Part shown: positions 15,429 to 23,556 of the stretch, piece after piece
Layout: every line of letters begins with the position of its first letter
Numbering within the stretch: the stretch's first letter is position 1
Assembly (NCBI GenBank): GCA_036266835.1
Contig: DATAXD010000013.1
Location: forward strand, 1 to 64,000
Direction of reading: 5' to 3'
DNA: 64,000 nucleotides
DNA from: Galbitalea sp036266835
Lineage (GTDB): Bacteria > Actinomycetota > Actinomycetes > Actinomycetales > Microbacteriaceae
The notes under the pieces: generated by a model
The model's input: only the letters and a program-made list of their open reading frames with translations
The model's database searches: none
Told to the model about the DNA's origin: nothing
Translations under genes and position numbers: made by a program

Positions 15429-16760
15429 ATGAAGACAAGAAAGTTGTTGTCGGTGACGACGGCAATGGCGGCCATCGCTGTTGTCGGCATCGCCCTGTCC
15501 GGTTGTTCGACGGGAGGGAACAAGACGGCGTCGAGCGGAACGCAGACCGATTCTGGTGGACCGATCACCGTCTGGGTCGATGCACCCCGCGTTCCCGCCG
15601 CGGATGCCTTCAAGAAGGCTTTCCCGAACATCAAGATCAACATCGTGCAGATCGACAGCACGGTTGGCGCGACCACGACCGAGCAGCACTTCGCTCAGTT
15701 TGACGCCGCCAAGAAGGGATGGCCGGACGCCATCTTCTTCCCGTCCAACGACGACATCGCCTGGGCGGCCAAGACCGGATACACGGCCAACATGAGCAAG
15801 GACACCCCCGACCTGGTCGCCGGGTACACCAAGCCCGTGCTCGCGCAGTGCCTCATCGCCGGTCACTACCAGTGCCTTCGCAACGATGCCGCTCCAGACG
15901 TCCTCTGGTACAACGCGACCCTGTTCAAGCAGTGGGGCTACACGGTTCCGACCACGTGGGCGGACTACGAATCCCTCGCGGTAACGATCGCCAAGGATCA
16001 CCCCGGCTACATCAGTGGTTTCACCGGTGACGCTTACGCGCCGAACCGTTACCTCTGGGCCTCGGACTGCCCGACGAACGACCAGGTGAACGCCACTACG
16101 GTTCACATCAACCTCGCGGACCCGAACTGCACCCGCGCCGAGAGCCTGCTCTCGACGCTGGTCGGAGCGAAGGCGCTGTCCACGGACGGCATCTTCGACG
16201 CCGATGCGACCAAGGCCGGGCAGAAGCTGGTCATGAGCCCCGGCGCAGTCTGGTGGGGTAACTACCTCTTCGAGCAGACCTGGAAGCTGCCGAAGGGCAG
16301 CATGCAGGCCGCGCCCGGACTCTCGTGGCCCGGTGACTCGAGCGCCCAGATGGGTGACGAGGGTGGCGGACTGTGGGGCATGTCGTCGCACATCAAGGGC
16401 AAGGAACTGGCCAACGCGGAGAAGTTCATGAAGTTCGTCGCGAGCGACCCGGCATGGCAGGTCGCTTTGACGACCGGTCTCCCGGCGTTCACCGCCGAGC
16501 AGCAGCCCTGGCTGACCAAGCAGGCGTCTGACGACTTCTACTCGGACACCACGTCGACACTGGCGACTTTCGCACCCGCGATCGCCACGGTGCCGACTGA
16601 CTACGCATACCTGCTATACGACACCGGTGGTGAGTGGACATCCACGATCGCCAAGGACCTCGCAGGCGGCAAGTCGTTCTCGGACGCCTGGTCGGACTTC
16701 GGCACGGACCTCAACGCCAAGGCAAAAGCCGCTGGCTACACTGTGGTCACTTCAAAGTAA
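15429..16760 (+). CDS. Carbohydrate ABC transporter substrate-binding lipoprotein
   Basis: This 443-residue family 1 solute-binding protein captures the sugar outside the cell and delivers it to the two permeases downstream. It has a lipoprotein signal: MKTRK, a hydrophobic core, then the lipobox LSGC with Cys26 as the lipidated residue, followed by a Gly/Ser/Thr-rich linker. ATG 15429 was chosen because AAGGAG (15418-15423) stands five bases upstream; an in-frame GTG two codons earlier overlaps that site. Two LacI-type operators and a GntR-type site precede it. The sugar is probably the substrate of the surrounding oxidative pathway. Confidence 0.9.
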   Translation: MKTRKLLSVTTAMAAIAVVGIALSGCSTGGNKTASSGTQTDSGGPITVWVDAPRVPAADAFKKAFPNIKINIVQIDSTVGATTTEQHFAQFDAAKKGWPDAIFFPSNDDIAWAAKTGYTANMSKDTPDLVAGYTKPVLAQCLIAGHYQCLRNDAAPDVLWYNATLFKQWGYTVPTTWADYESLAVTIAKDHPGYISGFTGDAYAPNRYLWASDCPTNDQVNATTVHINLADPNCTRAESLLSTLVGAKALSTDGIFDADATKAGQKLVMSPGAVWWGNYLFEQTWKLPKGSMQAAPGLSWPGDSSAQMGDEGGGLWGMSSHIKGKELANAEKFMKFVASDPAWQVALTTGLPAFTAEQQPWLTKQASDDFYSDTTSTLATFAPAIATVPTDYAYLLYDTGGEWTSTIAKDLAGGKSFSDAWSDFGTDLNAKAKAAGYTVVTSK

Positions 16761-16779
16761 CAAGGCACCAAGCGTTGTC

Positions 16780-16826
16780 GTTGGGGTGCGGGTCGGCCCG
16801 TAGCCGGGTCGGTCTCACACCCCAAC
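16780..16826 (+). terminator. Intercistronic stem-loop between lipoprotein and permease genes
   Basis: GTTGGGGTG (16780-16788) and CACCCCAAC (16818-16826) form a perfect 9-base stem, and the loop contains further GC-rich pairing. No U-run follows. Such hairpins after binding-protein genes usually attenuate transcription or protect the upstream mRNA, so that the binding protein is made in excess over the permeases. Confidence 0.55.
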
Positions 16827-16891
16827 ATGACGTGTAAGTTACGCATCGTCGGCGCCACCTTCGACACCGATTCGCCCTGAGGAACTTTTTC

Positions 16892-17857
16892 ATGACAACC
16901 CAAACCGCCACGTCCTTCGCCGTGAAAAAGTCGACGACGGTGCGCAGGCACCATCGCAATTCGATCGGGCGCAAAGAGGCCGCCGGTGCGTGGACGCTGA
17001 TGTTCCCGTACATCGTTCTGCTGCTCATCGGGGGAATCGTCCCGATTGCGTACGCGCTGTACATCAGCTTCCAACAGAGTCCGACGCTTCTTCAGCCGAA
17101 TCTGACCGGTTTCGGCGGCATTCAGGCCTACATAAAGGCCTTCACCGACTTTCGGTTCGCGCAATCCTTCGAGGATATTTTCTCGGTGCTGATCATCTGG
17201 ATGCCGATCATGATCGTCTCGATCGTGGGCCTCGCGCTCCTCGTACACGCGAGCCCGGGTCGATTCGGCGCCATCATGCGCTTCATCTACTACATTCCGG
17301 GCGCGCTGGGTGGCGTGGCAAACCTGATGCTCTGGGTGTATCTGCTCAACCCCGCCCAGTCGCCCATCTCCGGATTTCTGCAGGGGCTCGGCTTCACGAC
17401 GATCAAGCAGGTCGTTGCCACGCAGGGCGATCTGCCCGTCATCCTGTCGGCGATGCTTCTGCTGCAGGGACTGGGCCAGTGGGTCGTTACCGTTAACGGT
17501 GGACTCAACAGCATCTCGGATGACGTGCTCGAAGCCGCCAGCCTGGACGGCGCGAACGCGTGGCAGCTGGCATGGCGAGTGAAGCTGCCGATGATCCGAC
17601 AGTGGATCGGGTACGCCGCGCTGCTCAATCTTGCCTACGGTTTCCAGTTGTTCCTCGAGCCGTACCTCCTCAACCAGGTGGCGGCCGGCGCGCTCCCATC
17701 GGAATACGCTCCGACTCAACTCGGTTACTGGTTCGCTTTCGTCGGAAACGACTTCCCCGCCGCCGCAGCGATGAGCGTCATCATCGTCATCATCACCCTC
17801 GCGATCGGACTCATCGTCGTGTTCCGAAGCGGCCTGTTCAGCACTGAGGAGAACTAA
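16892..17857 (+). CDS. Carbohydrate ABC transporter permease (MalF-type)
   Basis: This 321-residue inner-membrane protein of the CUT1 sugar-importer type has about six membrane spans; the first is MFPYIVLLLIGGIVPIAYAL. The EAA loop that docks the ATPase is LEAASLDGANAWQLAWRVKLP (about residues 212-232). GAGGAA stands upstream of ATG. It shares one base (TAATG) with the next permease gene. The N-terminus before the first span is positively charged and about 35 residues long, as in many actinobacterial MalF-like proteins. Confidence 0.9.
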   Translation: MTTQTATSFAVKKSTTVRRHHRNSIGRKEAAGAWTLMFPYIVLLLIGGIVPIAYALYISFQQSPTLLQPNLTGFGGIQAYIKAFTDFRFAQSFEDIFSVLIIWMPIMIVSIVGLALLVHASPGRFGAIMRFIYYIPGALGGVANLMLWVYLLNPAQSPISGFLQGLGFTTIKQVVATQGDLPVILSAMLLLQGLGQWVVTVNGGLNSISDDVLEAASLDGANAWQLAWRVKLPMIRQWIGYAALLNLAYGFQLFLEPYLLNQVAAGALPSEYAPTQLGYWFAFVGNDFPAAAAMSVIIVIITLAIGLIVVFRSGLFSTEEN

Positions 17858-18810
17858 TGACTGGGCTGACCGCCCCGCGCAGGGTCTCCTCTGCCCGCGC
17901 GGACAACGTGCGCCGCTGGGACGCCGGCCGTATCGCCCGCGTCGCCTTCATGACCTTTGTTGCACTCGTGTTCCTGTACCCTCTGGTCGGATTCTTCGCG
18001 GTGGCGCTGCAAAACGACGCTGGGGTTGCGGCGAATTCCGGCGGCTTCCTCGGATTCGGCAACATCTCCTTCGCCGCTATTGCGCACAGCTGGAAGGAGA
18101 TTTTCGCCTACGGCGGAATCGACACTCCGCACGTCTACGTCACCTGGCTCGGCAACACCGTGTTCGTTGCGGTCGCCGGCGGGGTGCTCGCGCTGATCGC
18201 GGCGCTGCCTTCCGGCTACGCGCTGGCGCGTCTGCGCTTCCGTTTCCAGCGCACAATCCTGGTTATTACGCTCCTTGCGATGGTGATGCCCAACACGGTG
18301 CTGGTCATCCCGCTGTTCCTTGAGGTAAACGCGGTTGATGCGGTGGGCGAACTCTGGCCGGTGGCGGTCATCATGGGATTCTTCCCGTTCGGCGTCTACC
18401 TGTCTTACATCCATTTTCGGACGGCTATGCCGCACGAGCTCGTTGAGGCCGCCCGAATCGACGGACTGAACGAGGTGCAAATCTTCGTCAGCATCGCGCT
18501 GCCGATCTCGAAGCAGGCGGTCGCGCTCGTCGCGTTCTTCTCGTTCGTCGCGAACTGGACCAACTTCTTCCTGCCGCTCGCGCTGCTGACCTCGAGTTTT
18601 GGGACCCAGACGATTTCCGTTGGCATCCAGAGCCTGATCTCGTCGAGCCCGCTTTTCAACCCGACCGCGGCCGCTGGCACGCCGATCAAGCTGTACATGC
18701 CCGAACTTGCCCTCGCGACCGCCATCAGCACCATTCCCCTGCTCATCGTGTTCATCGTTGCGCAGCGGTTCCTGATCCGCGGGCAAACCGTTGGCGCGGT
18801 CAAGGGCTAG
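17857..18810 (+). CDS. Carbohydrate ABC transporter permease (MalG-type)
   Basis: This 317-residue partner permease has about six membrane spans and the EAA loop LVEAARIDGLNEVQIFVSIALP (about residues 193-214). The C-terminal VAQRFLIRGQTVGAVKG matches the usual MalG ending and resembles the fragment at the left edge of the window. No ATP-binding subunit follows, so the importer must borrow a shared ATPase (MsiK-like) encoded elsewhere, as is common in actinobacteria. Confidence 0.9.
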   Translation: MTGLTAPRRVSSARADNVRRWDAGRIARVAFMTFVALVFLYPLVGFFAVALQNDAGVAANSGGFLGFGNISFAAIAHSWKEIFAYGGIDTPHVYVTWLGNTVFVAVAGGVLALIAALPSGYALARLRFRFQRTILVITLLAMVMPNTVLVIPLFLEVNAVDAVGELWPVAVIMGFFPFGVYLSYIHFRTAMPHELVEAARIDGLNEVQIFVSIALPISKQAVALVAFFSFVANWTNFFLPLALLTSSFGTQTISVGIQSLISSSPLFNPTAAAGTPIKLYMPELALATAISTIPLLIVFIVAQRFLIRGQTVGAVKG

Positions 18811-18814
18811 GTCA

Positions 18815-19918
18815 ATGGTTTTTCCCGAGTTCGCGCCCCCCGCCGCGTACACACTCGAACTGCCGCGAGCGGCGCGACCCATCGTGGTCCTGGGCGCAGG
18901 CGGCATCGTTCGGGATGCACACCTGCCGGCGTACGCGAAGGCCGGCTTCACCGTCGCATCTCTGTGCGACCGCGACCTCGAACGGGCGAAAGTTCTCGCT
19001 GCGCAGTACGGGATCGACGCCGTGTACGACTCGATCGACGCGGCTGTCGCCACCGCGCCAATGGATGCTGTCTTCGACATCGCGCTCGTTCCCGACCAGT
19101 TCGTCGCCGCCCTCGAGGCGCTTCCGGATGGCGCAGCCGTGCTCATTCAGAAACCGCTCGGCAACACGATCGAGGAGGCTCGCGCGCTGGTCGAGCTGTG
19201 CCACCGCAAGAAGCTCGTCGCGGCGGTCAACACTCAGTTGCGATTCGCACCCCAGGTCGCCGGTGCCCGCTCGCTCATCGCATCCGGGGCGATCGGCGAA
19301 CTGATCGACCTCGAGATCCGAATCTCGGTCAATACTCCCTGGGAGATGTTCCCTTTCGTCTTCGGCATGGAGCGCCTCGAGATCGTGATGCACAGCGTGC
19401 ACTACCTGGATCTCGTCAGGTCGTTCCTCGGTGATCCGACCGGTGTGAGCGCCGTCACGGTCGGACATCCCGACAAGGAACTCGCCAGCACCCGCTCGGT
19501 CATCATCTACCGCTACGCGGATCGACCGTTGCGCGTCGTCATTTCTACCAACCACGACCACGATTACGGCAGCAGATTCGAGGAGAGCTTCATCAAGTGG
19601 GAGGGCACGAAGGGAGCGGTCAGGGCTCAGCTCGGACTCCTTCTCGATTACCCCACCGGCGGGCCGGATGCGCTCGACTACATCCTGCGCGACAAGCTCG
19701 CCGAAGGCTGGCGCCCGATTGCGTTTGAGGGTTCGTGGTTTCCGGACGCGTTCATCGGCTCGATGTCTGCACTCCAGCGCTTCGTCGAGGGATCGGTGGA
19801 CTCGCTTCCGACCAGCGTCGACGACGTGTTCAACACCATGGCCGTGGTCGAGGCGGCATACGAATCCAACGCCAGCGAAGGCATTGTGCCACCGTACTCA
19901 TTGCGGGGGTCACAATGA
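18815..19918 (+). CDS. Gfo/Idh/MocA-family oxidoreductase
   Basis: This 367-residue NAD(P)-dependent sugar oxidoreductase has the Rossmann motif VLGAGGIVRDAH (25-36) and the loop IQKPLG (111-116), where the usual EKP has become QKP; the Lys is kept. The C-terminal half is the alpha/beta substrate domain with HSVHYLDLVRSFLG. It starts four bases after the permease stop and overlaps the FAH gene as ATGA, so it belongs to the transport-catabolism operon. It could be an alternative sugar or keto-acid dehydrogenase; the substrate is not deducible. Confidence 0.82.
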   Translation: MVFPEFAPPAAYTLELPRAARPIVVLGAGGIVRDAHLPAYAKAGFTVASLCDRDLERAKVLAAQYGIDAVYDSIDAAVATAPMDAVFDIALVPDQFVAALEALPDGAAVLIQKPLGNTIEEARALVELCHRKKLVAAVNTQLRFAPQVAGARSLIASGAIGELIDLEIRISVNTPWEMFPFVFGMERLEIVMHSVHYLDLVRSFLGDPTGVSAVTVGHPDKELASTRSVIIYRYADRPLRVVISTNHDHDYGSRFEESFIKWEGTKGAVRAQLGLLLDYPTGGPDALDYILRDKLAEGWRPIAFEGSWFPDAFIGSMSALQRFVEGSVDSLPTSVDDVFNTMAVVEAAYESNASEGIVPPYSLRGSQ

Positions 19919-20769
19919 CCTTCGCGCGCCTGGGGGAACCGGGCGCCGAGATTCCGGTGATCCAGCGCGACGGAATCAGCTATGACCTGCGCTCACTCAC
20001 CGATGACATCACCGGCGACTTTCTCTCCGCCGGCGGACTCGACACAGCGCGCGGCGCGCTGGCATCCGATTCGCTGCCTGAGCTGATCGGAGCGAGGCGA
20101 CTCCGAGTGGGGGCGCCAATCTCGCAGCCAACCAAGATCGTATGTATCGGCCTGAACTATCGCGATCACGCGCAAGAGACGTCTGCCGCGATTCCGCCGG
20201 AACCAGTCGTTTTCATGAAGGACCCATCCACCATGGTGGGACCGTTCGACGACGTCCTGGTGCCGAGGCTATCCGGTAAGACGGACTGGGAGGTGGAGCT
20301 CGCTGTGGTGGTCGGTTCCACCTCCCGGTACCTTGACTCGCCCGAGGACTCGCCGGGGCAGATAGCCGGATTCATGCTGTCACACGACGTATCGGAGCGC
20401 GAATTCCAACTCGAGCGTGGCGGCCAGTGGGACAAAGGCAAGAGTTGCGAGACCTTCAACCCGTGCGGGCCGTTCCTGGCGACCGCCGATGAGCTCGGCG
20501 ACATCCAGTCGCTGGGCATGCGGCTGTGGGTGAACGACGTCCTTCGGCAGAACGGGTCGACGTCGACCATGATTTTCGGCGTCAACTACCTCGTCTGGTA
20601 TCTAAGCCAGTTCATGGTTCTGAGACCGGGCGACGTCATCAACACGGGAACGCCCGCCGGGGTTGCCCTCGGCCAGCCGGATCCGAAACCGTACCTTCGC
20701 GCGGGAGACGTCGTGCGGCTGGAGATAGACGGGCTCGGCGCGGCTCGTCAGGAAGTGAAGCAGGCATGA
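19915..20769 (+). CDS. Fumarylacetoacetate hydrolase-family protein, probable 2,4-diketo-3-deoxy-L-fuconate hydrolase
   Basis: This 284-residue FAH-family enzyme has metal-binding residues Glu126 and Glu128 (DWEVELAVV) and Asp158 (SHDVSERE), together with IGLNYRDHAQE (78-88). In the oxidative L-fucose route, a member of this family hydrolyses 2,4-diketo-3-deoxy-L-fuconate to pyruvate and L-lactate. The ATG overlapping the oxidoreductase stop (19915-19918) gives a standard N-terminus. It is flanked downstream, again by an ATGA overlap, by the SDR that would make its substrate, which makes the assignment strong. Confidence 0.85.
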   Translation: MTFARLGEPGAEIPVIQRDGISYDLRSLTDDITGDFLSAGGLDTARGALASDSLPELIGARRLRVGAPISQPTKIVCIGLNYRDHAQETSAAIPPEPVVFMKDPSTMVGPFDDVLVPRLSGKTDWEVELAVVVGSTSRYLDSPEDSPGQIAGFMLSHDVSEREFQLERGGQWDKGKSCETFNPCGPFLATADELGDIQSLGMRLWVNDVLRQNGSTSTMIFGVNYLVWYLSQFMVLRPGDVINTGTPAGVALGQPDPKPYLRAGDVVRLEIDGLGAARQEVKQA

Positions 20770-21539
20770 CTTCGAATGGGACGGATGAGTTCGCAGGGTT
20801 GGTGGCAATCGTCACGGGTGGTTCCTCGGGCATTGGGCTCGCCACGGCGAAGGCACTAGCCGCGTCGGGGGCAAGGGTGGCGGTGCTGGATCTCGGCGTG
20901 GACGGACTGCCGGAACCACTCGTCGGCTTCGTTGCGGATGTGGCGGATCGGGCATCCGTCGATGCCGCCGTCAAGGCTGTCGCCGATCGCTTCGGGCGAG
21001 TCGACATTCTCGTGAACAACGCGGGGATCAGCGCGGTCGGAACGGTGGAAGAGAACGACGACGCCGAATGGGCGCGGGTGCTGGACATCAATGTGATCGG
21101 GATGGCCCGGGTCTCGGCGGCCGCGTTGCCCTGGCTGCGCAAGTCCTCGTCCGCCGCCATCGTGAACCTGTGCTCGATCGCCGCCCTCAATGGCTTGCCG
21201 CAACGAGCGGTCTACGGGGCTTCCAAGGGCGCGGTGCTCGCACTGACGCTGGCGATGGCGACGGATCACGTCGCAGAAGGCATCCGGGTCAACTGCGTCA
21301 GCCCCGGCACGGTCTCGACACCGTTCGTCGATCGGATGCTCGCAAAGTTCGACGATCCTGTCGCCGAACGCGCCGCCCTCGATGCCCGGCAGGCCACCGG
21401 GCGAATGGTGACTCCCGAGGAAGTGGCCGGAGCCATCCTGTATCTCGCGAGTCCTCTGTCCGCCTCGACTACCGGAACCGCGCTCGAGGTCGATGGCGGC
21501 GTGCACAATCTGCGGGTGCGTCCGCGGCCAGCAAAGTAA
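20766..21539 (+). CDS. SDR oxidoreductase, probable 2-keto-3-deoxy-L-fuconate dehydrogenase
   Basis: This 257-residue classical short-chain dehydrogenase has TGGSSGIG (17-24) for NAD binding, NNAG (84-87), and the catalytic triad Ser137, Tyr150 and Lys154 (YGASK). A VDGG motif lies near the C-terminus. In the L-fucose pathway an SDR oxidises C4 of 2-keto-3-deoxy-L-fuconate to the diketo acid, the substrate of the FAH protein encoded just upstream. ATG 20766 overlaps the FAH stop by four bases. Function is inferred from pathway context. Confidence 0.85.
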   Translation: MTSNGTDEFAGLVAIVTGGSSGIGLATAKALAASGARVAVLDLGVDGLPEPLVGFVADVADRASVDAAVKAVADRFGRVDILVNNAGISAVGTVEENDDAEWARVLDINVIGMARVSAAALPWLRKSSSAAIVNLCSIAALNGLPQRAVYGASKGAVLALTLAMATDHVAEGIRVNCVSPGTVSTPFVDRMLAKFDDPVAERAALDARQATGRMVTPEEVAGAILYLASPLSASTTGTALEVDGGVHNLRVRPRPAK

Positions 21540-21549
21540 GGAGAACGCC

Positions 21550-21873
21550 GTGATTCGTCTGGCGTCAGTCATCGGTCTTCCGGCCGAAAACGCCGAGGAG
21601 TACGAGCGGCTTCACGCGGAGGTGTGGCCGAAGGTTCTCGAGCGGCTTCGCGCGAGCCACATGACGAACTACTCGATCTTCCGGATGGGCGAGCTGCTGT
21701 TCTCGTACCTCGAGTACACCGGCGACGACCTGGACGCGGACAACGCGGCGATCGCGGCAAACGAAGCAACGCAGGAATGGTGGGCCGTCTGCGAACCCCT
21801 GCAGCGCCCGTTGCCCGATCGCGCCCCCGGCGAGTGGTGGATGGCGATTCCCGAGGTCTTTCACCTGGACTGA
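21550..21873 (+). CDS. L-rhamnose/L-fucose mutarotase family protein, copy 2
   Basis: This 107-residue RhaM-family protein is paralogous to the one at 2170. Landmarks are His22 in RLHAEVWPK, NYSIF (40-44) and the Trp pair 77-78. The start is GTG 21550, supported by AAGGAG (21538-21543) at six bases. It is the last gene of the transporter-catabolism operon. Two mutarotases in one island suggest either two substrates or a recent module duplication. Confidence 0.87.
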   Translation: MIRLASVIGLPAENAEEYERLHAEVWPKVLERLRASHMTNYSIFRMGELLFSYLEYTGDDLDADNAAIAANEATQEWWAVCEPLQRPLPDRAPGEWWMAIPEVFHLD

Positions 21874-21926
21874 GGTTCGTGCCGCGCGTTGCCCCATCAA
21901 CACACGAGACGTGGCACCATTGATCC

Positions 21927-21970
21927 CAGCGCGGCACCGCGTCGTCTGGAGACGGCACGGCGCCGCGCTG
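21927..21970 (+). terminator. Stem-loop after the sugar operon
   Basis: CAGCGCGGC (21927-21935) pairs perfectly with GCCGCGCTG (21962-21970), and the intervening bases can form an additional inner stem. It lies between the mutarotase stop and the PadR promoter and is a plausible transcript end, though only a weak T-rich stretch follows. Confidence 0.5.
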
Positions 21971-22014
21971 TCTGTGTACAGGGCGTCATCTGTAGCCACT
22001 TGCGCTCGCGGTAT

Positions 22015-22050
22015 TCAGTGTTACTATCTACTGGTAGTCAATAACACTGA
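22015..22050. promoter_or_regulatory. Predicted PadR operator/promoter region
   Basis: TCAGTGTTA (22015-22023) and TAACACTGA (22042-22050) are perfect 9-base inverted repeats enclosing a second palindrome, CTACTGGTAG (22028-22037). The nested symmetry directly upstream of the padR start (22069) is a strong candidate for autoregulation of the exporter operon. Confidence 0.55.
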
Positions 22051-22068
22051 GTAGCTGAGAGGTACCCG

Positions 22069-22398
22069 ATGGGCAAGCAGACCACGGAGATGCTGAAGGG
22101 CGTACTCGAGGGCATCGTCCTGGCGGTCCTTGCTGGCCGGGATGCGTATGGATACGAGATCACTGCCTGGCTGCGAGACCAGGGTTTCGCGGACATCGCC
22201 GAGGGAACCATCTACGCGCTCCTCATCCGAATCGAGCAACGCGGTCTTGTCGACGTCGAGAAGATCCCGTCCGAAAAGGGGCCGCCCCGCAAGGTCTACT
22301 CGCTCAACGCCAAGGGGCGCGAATATCTCGCCGAGTTCTGGGGAACGTGGAGCTTCCTCGCCGAACGACTTGAACAGCTCCACGTTGGAGGCAATTGA
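22069..22398 (+). CDS. PadR-family transcriptional regulator
   Basis: This 109-residue PadR regulator consists of the winged helix-turn-helix domain, with GRDAYGYEITAWLRDQGFADIAEGTIYALLIRIEQRGLV in the middle and the PRKVYSLNAKGREYL wing. It probably represses its own operon, which encodes a DUF1048 protein and an ABC-2 exporter, and is relieved by the exported compound. The nested palindrome at 22015-22050 is the likely target. Confidence 0.9.
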   Translation: MGKQTTEMLKGVLEGIVLAVLAGRDAYGYEITAWLRDQGFADIAEGTIYALLIRIEQRGLVDVEKIPSEKGPPRKVYSLNAKGREYLAEFWGTWSFLAERLEQLHVGGN

Positions 22399-22399
22399 A

Positions 22400-22768
22400 A
22401 TGGCACCGAAGTGGATCGAGCTGGTCACCGGATCGCTCGAACAGAAGAGGGTGTACAACCGGTACCGGAGGCGCCTCGCGGCACTTCCTGAGCCTTACCG
22501 CACGGTGGCGAAGGCGCTCAACCGGTACTTCATGTACAACTCCGGCGTCGTAGATGGCGACGTCGCGATCGGCATGATCGGCGACTTTACCGAACTCTGG
22601 GAACGAGCAGCCGCCGACGGGACGCCAGTGCGCGAAATCGTCGGCGACGACCCGGCCGAGTTCGCCGATTCGTTCGCGGAGGCCTACGTCGGCAAACGCT
22701 GGATCGACAAGGAGCGCGCGCGGTTGACCCAGACGATCGAGCAGGCAGAACGAGGCGAGCACACGTGA
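22400..22768 (+). CDS. DUF1048 domain-containing protein
   Basis: This 122-residue soluble helical protein of the DUF1048 type (KWIELVTGSLEQKRVYNRYRRR near the start, then KALNRYFMYN) commonly lies between a PadR regulator and an ABC exporter; its function is unknown. GGAGG (22387-22391) precedes ATG 22400, one base after the PadR stop. The C-terminal EYVGKRW-like segment (FAEAYVGKRWIDKERARLTQTIEQAE) is helical and may interact with PadR. It overlaps the ATPase gene as GTGA. Confidence 0.8.
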   Translation: MAPKWIELVTGSLEQKRVYNRYRRRLAALPEPYRTVAKALNRYFMYNSGVVDGDVAIGMIGDFTELWERAAADGTPVREIVGDDPAEFADSFAEAYVGKRWIDKERARLTQTIEQAERGEHT

Positions 22769-23556
22769 CCACGGCGGCTATCCAGGTGACGGGACTCGAG
22801 AAGTCCTACAAGGACGTCAAGGTACTGCGCGGCGTGGACTTCGACGTCGAGCGAGGCAGCATCTTCGCGCTGCTCGGGTCCAACGGGGCAGGCAAGACCA
22901 CGATCGTGCGCATCCTCGCCACGCTCCTGCGTGCGGATGCGGGGACCGCGACGGTCAACGGGTTCAACACCCAGGCGGATGCAGAGAAAGTGCGCGAGTC
23001 GTACAGCCTCACCGGGCAGTTCGCGGCGGTCGACGAGATCCTGACCGGGCGCGAGAACCTCGTGCTTGTCGCCAGGCTGCGGCACCTCGAGGATCCCGGC
23101 GCGATCGCCGATGAGCTGCTCGAACGGTTTTCGCTGACAGACGCCGCAGCTCGGAAAGTGTCAACTTACTCGGGCGGCATGCGGCGCCGACTGGACATCG
23201 CCATGAGCCTCATCGGGAATCCGCCGATCATCTTCCTCGACGAACCGACAACGGGGCTGGATCCGCAGGCGCGAATCGAGGTGTGGCAGTCGGTGAGGGA
23301 GCTCGCGAGCCGTGGCACCACCGTGCTGCTCACCACGCAGTACCTGGACGAGGCCGAGCAACTCGCCGACCGGATCGCCATCCTGCACGAAGGCCGGATC
23401 ATAGTCAACGGCACGCTGGCCGACCTGAAGAAGCTGCTTCCGCCGGCGAAGGTCGAGTACGTCGAGAAGCAGCCAACCCTCGAGGAGGTCTTCCTCAGCA
23501 TCGTCGGTGACGGCGGCAAGGCCGGCGCGCGAGGCAAGGTCGGCGCCGACTCATGA
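22765..23556 (+). CDS. ABC exporter ATP-binding protein (DrrA-like)
   Basis: This 263-residue ATPase drives export through the ABC-2 permease encoded next. Walker A is GSNGAGKTT (38-46), the signature is YSGGMRRRLDIA (135-146) and Walker B is IIFLDEPTTGLD (155-166). The protein is shorter than typical DrrA proteins (about 320), lacking part of the C-terminal domain but retaining the PTLEEVFLSIVG end. The start is GTG overlapping the DUF1048 stop. The substrate is unknown; drug or lipid export is common for this layout. Confidence 0.88.
   Translation: MTTAAIQVTGLEKSYKDVKVLRGVDFDVERGSIFALLGSNGAGKTTIVRILATLLRADAGTATVNGFNTQADAEKVRESYSLTGQFAAVDEILTGRENLVLVARLRHLEDPGAIADELLERFSLTDAAARKVSTYSGGMRRRLDIAMSLIGNPPIIFLDEPTTGLDPQARIEVWQSVRELASRGTTVLLTTQYLDEAEQLADRIAILHEGRIIVNGTLADLKKLLPPAKVEYVEKQPTLEEVFLSIVGDGGKAGARGKVGADS

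Noticed and set aside
17854..19146. 430-codon minus-strand frame across the permease and oxidoreductase genes
   Set aside because: It spans two unrelated well-supported genes and consists mainly of Arg, Asp and Glu runs, as expected from antisense of hydrophobic coding sequence.
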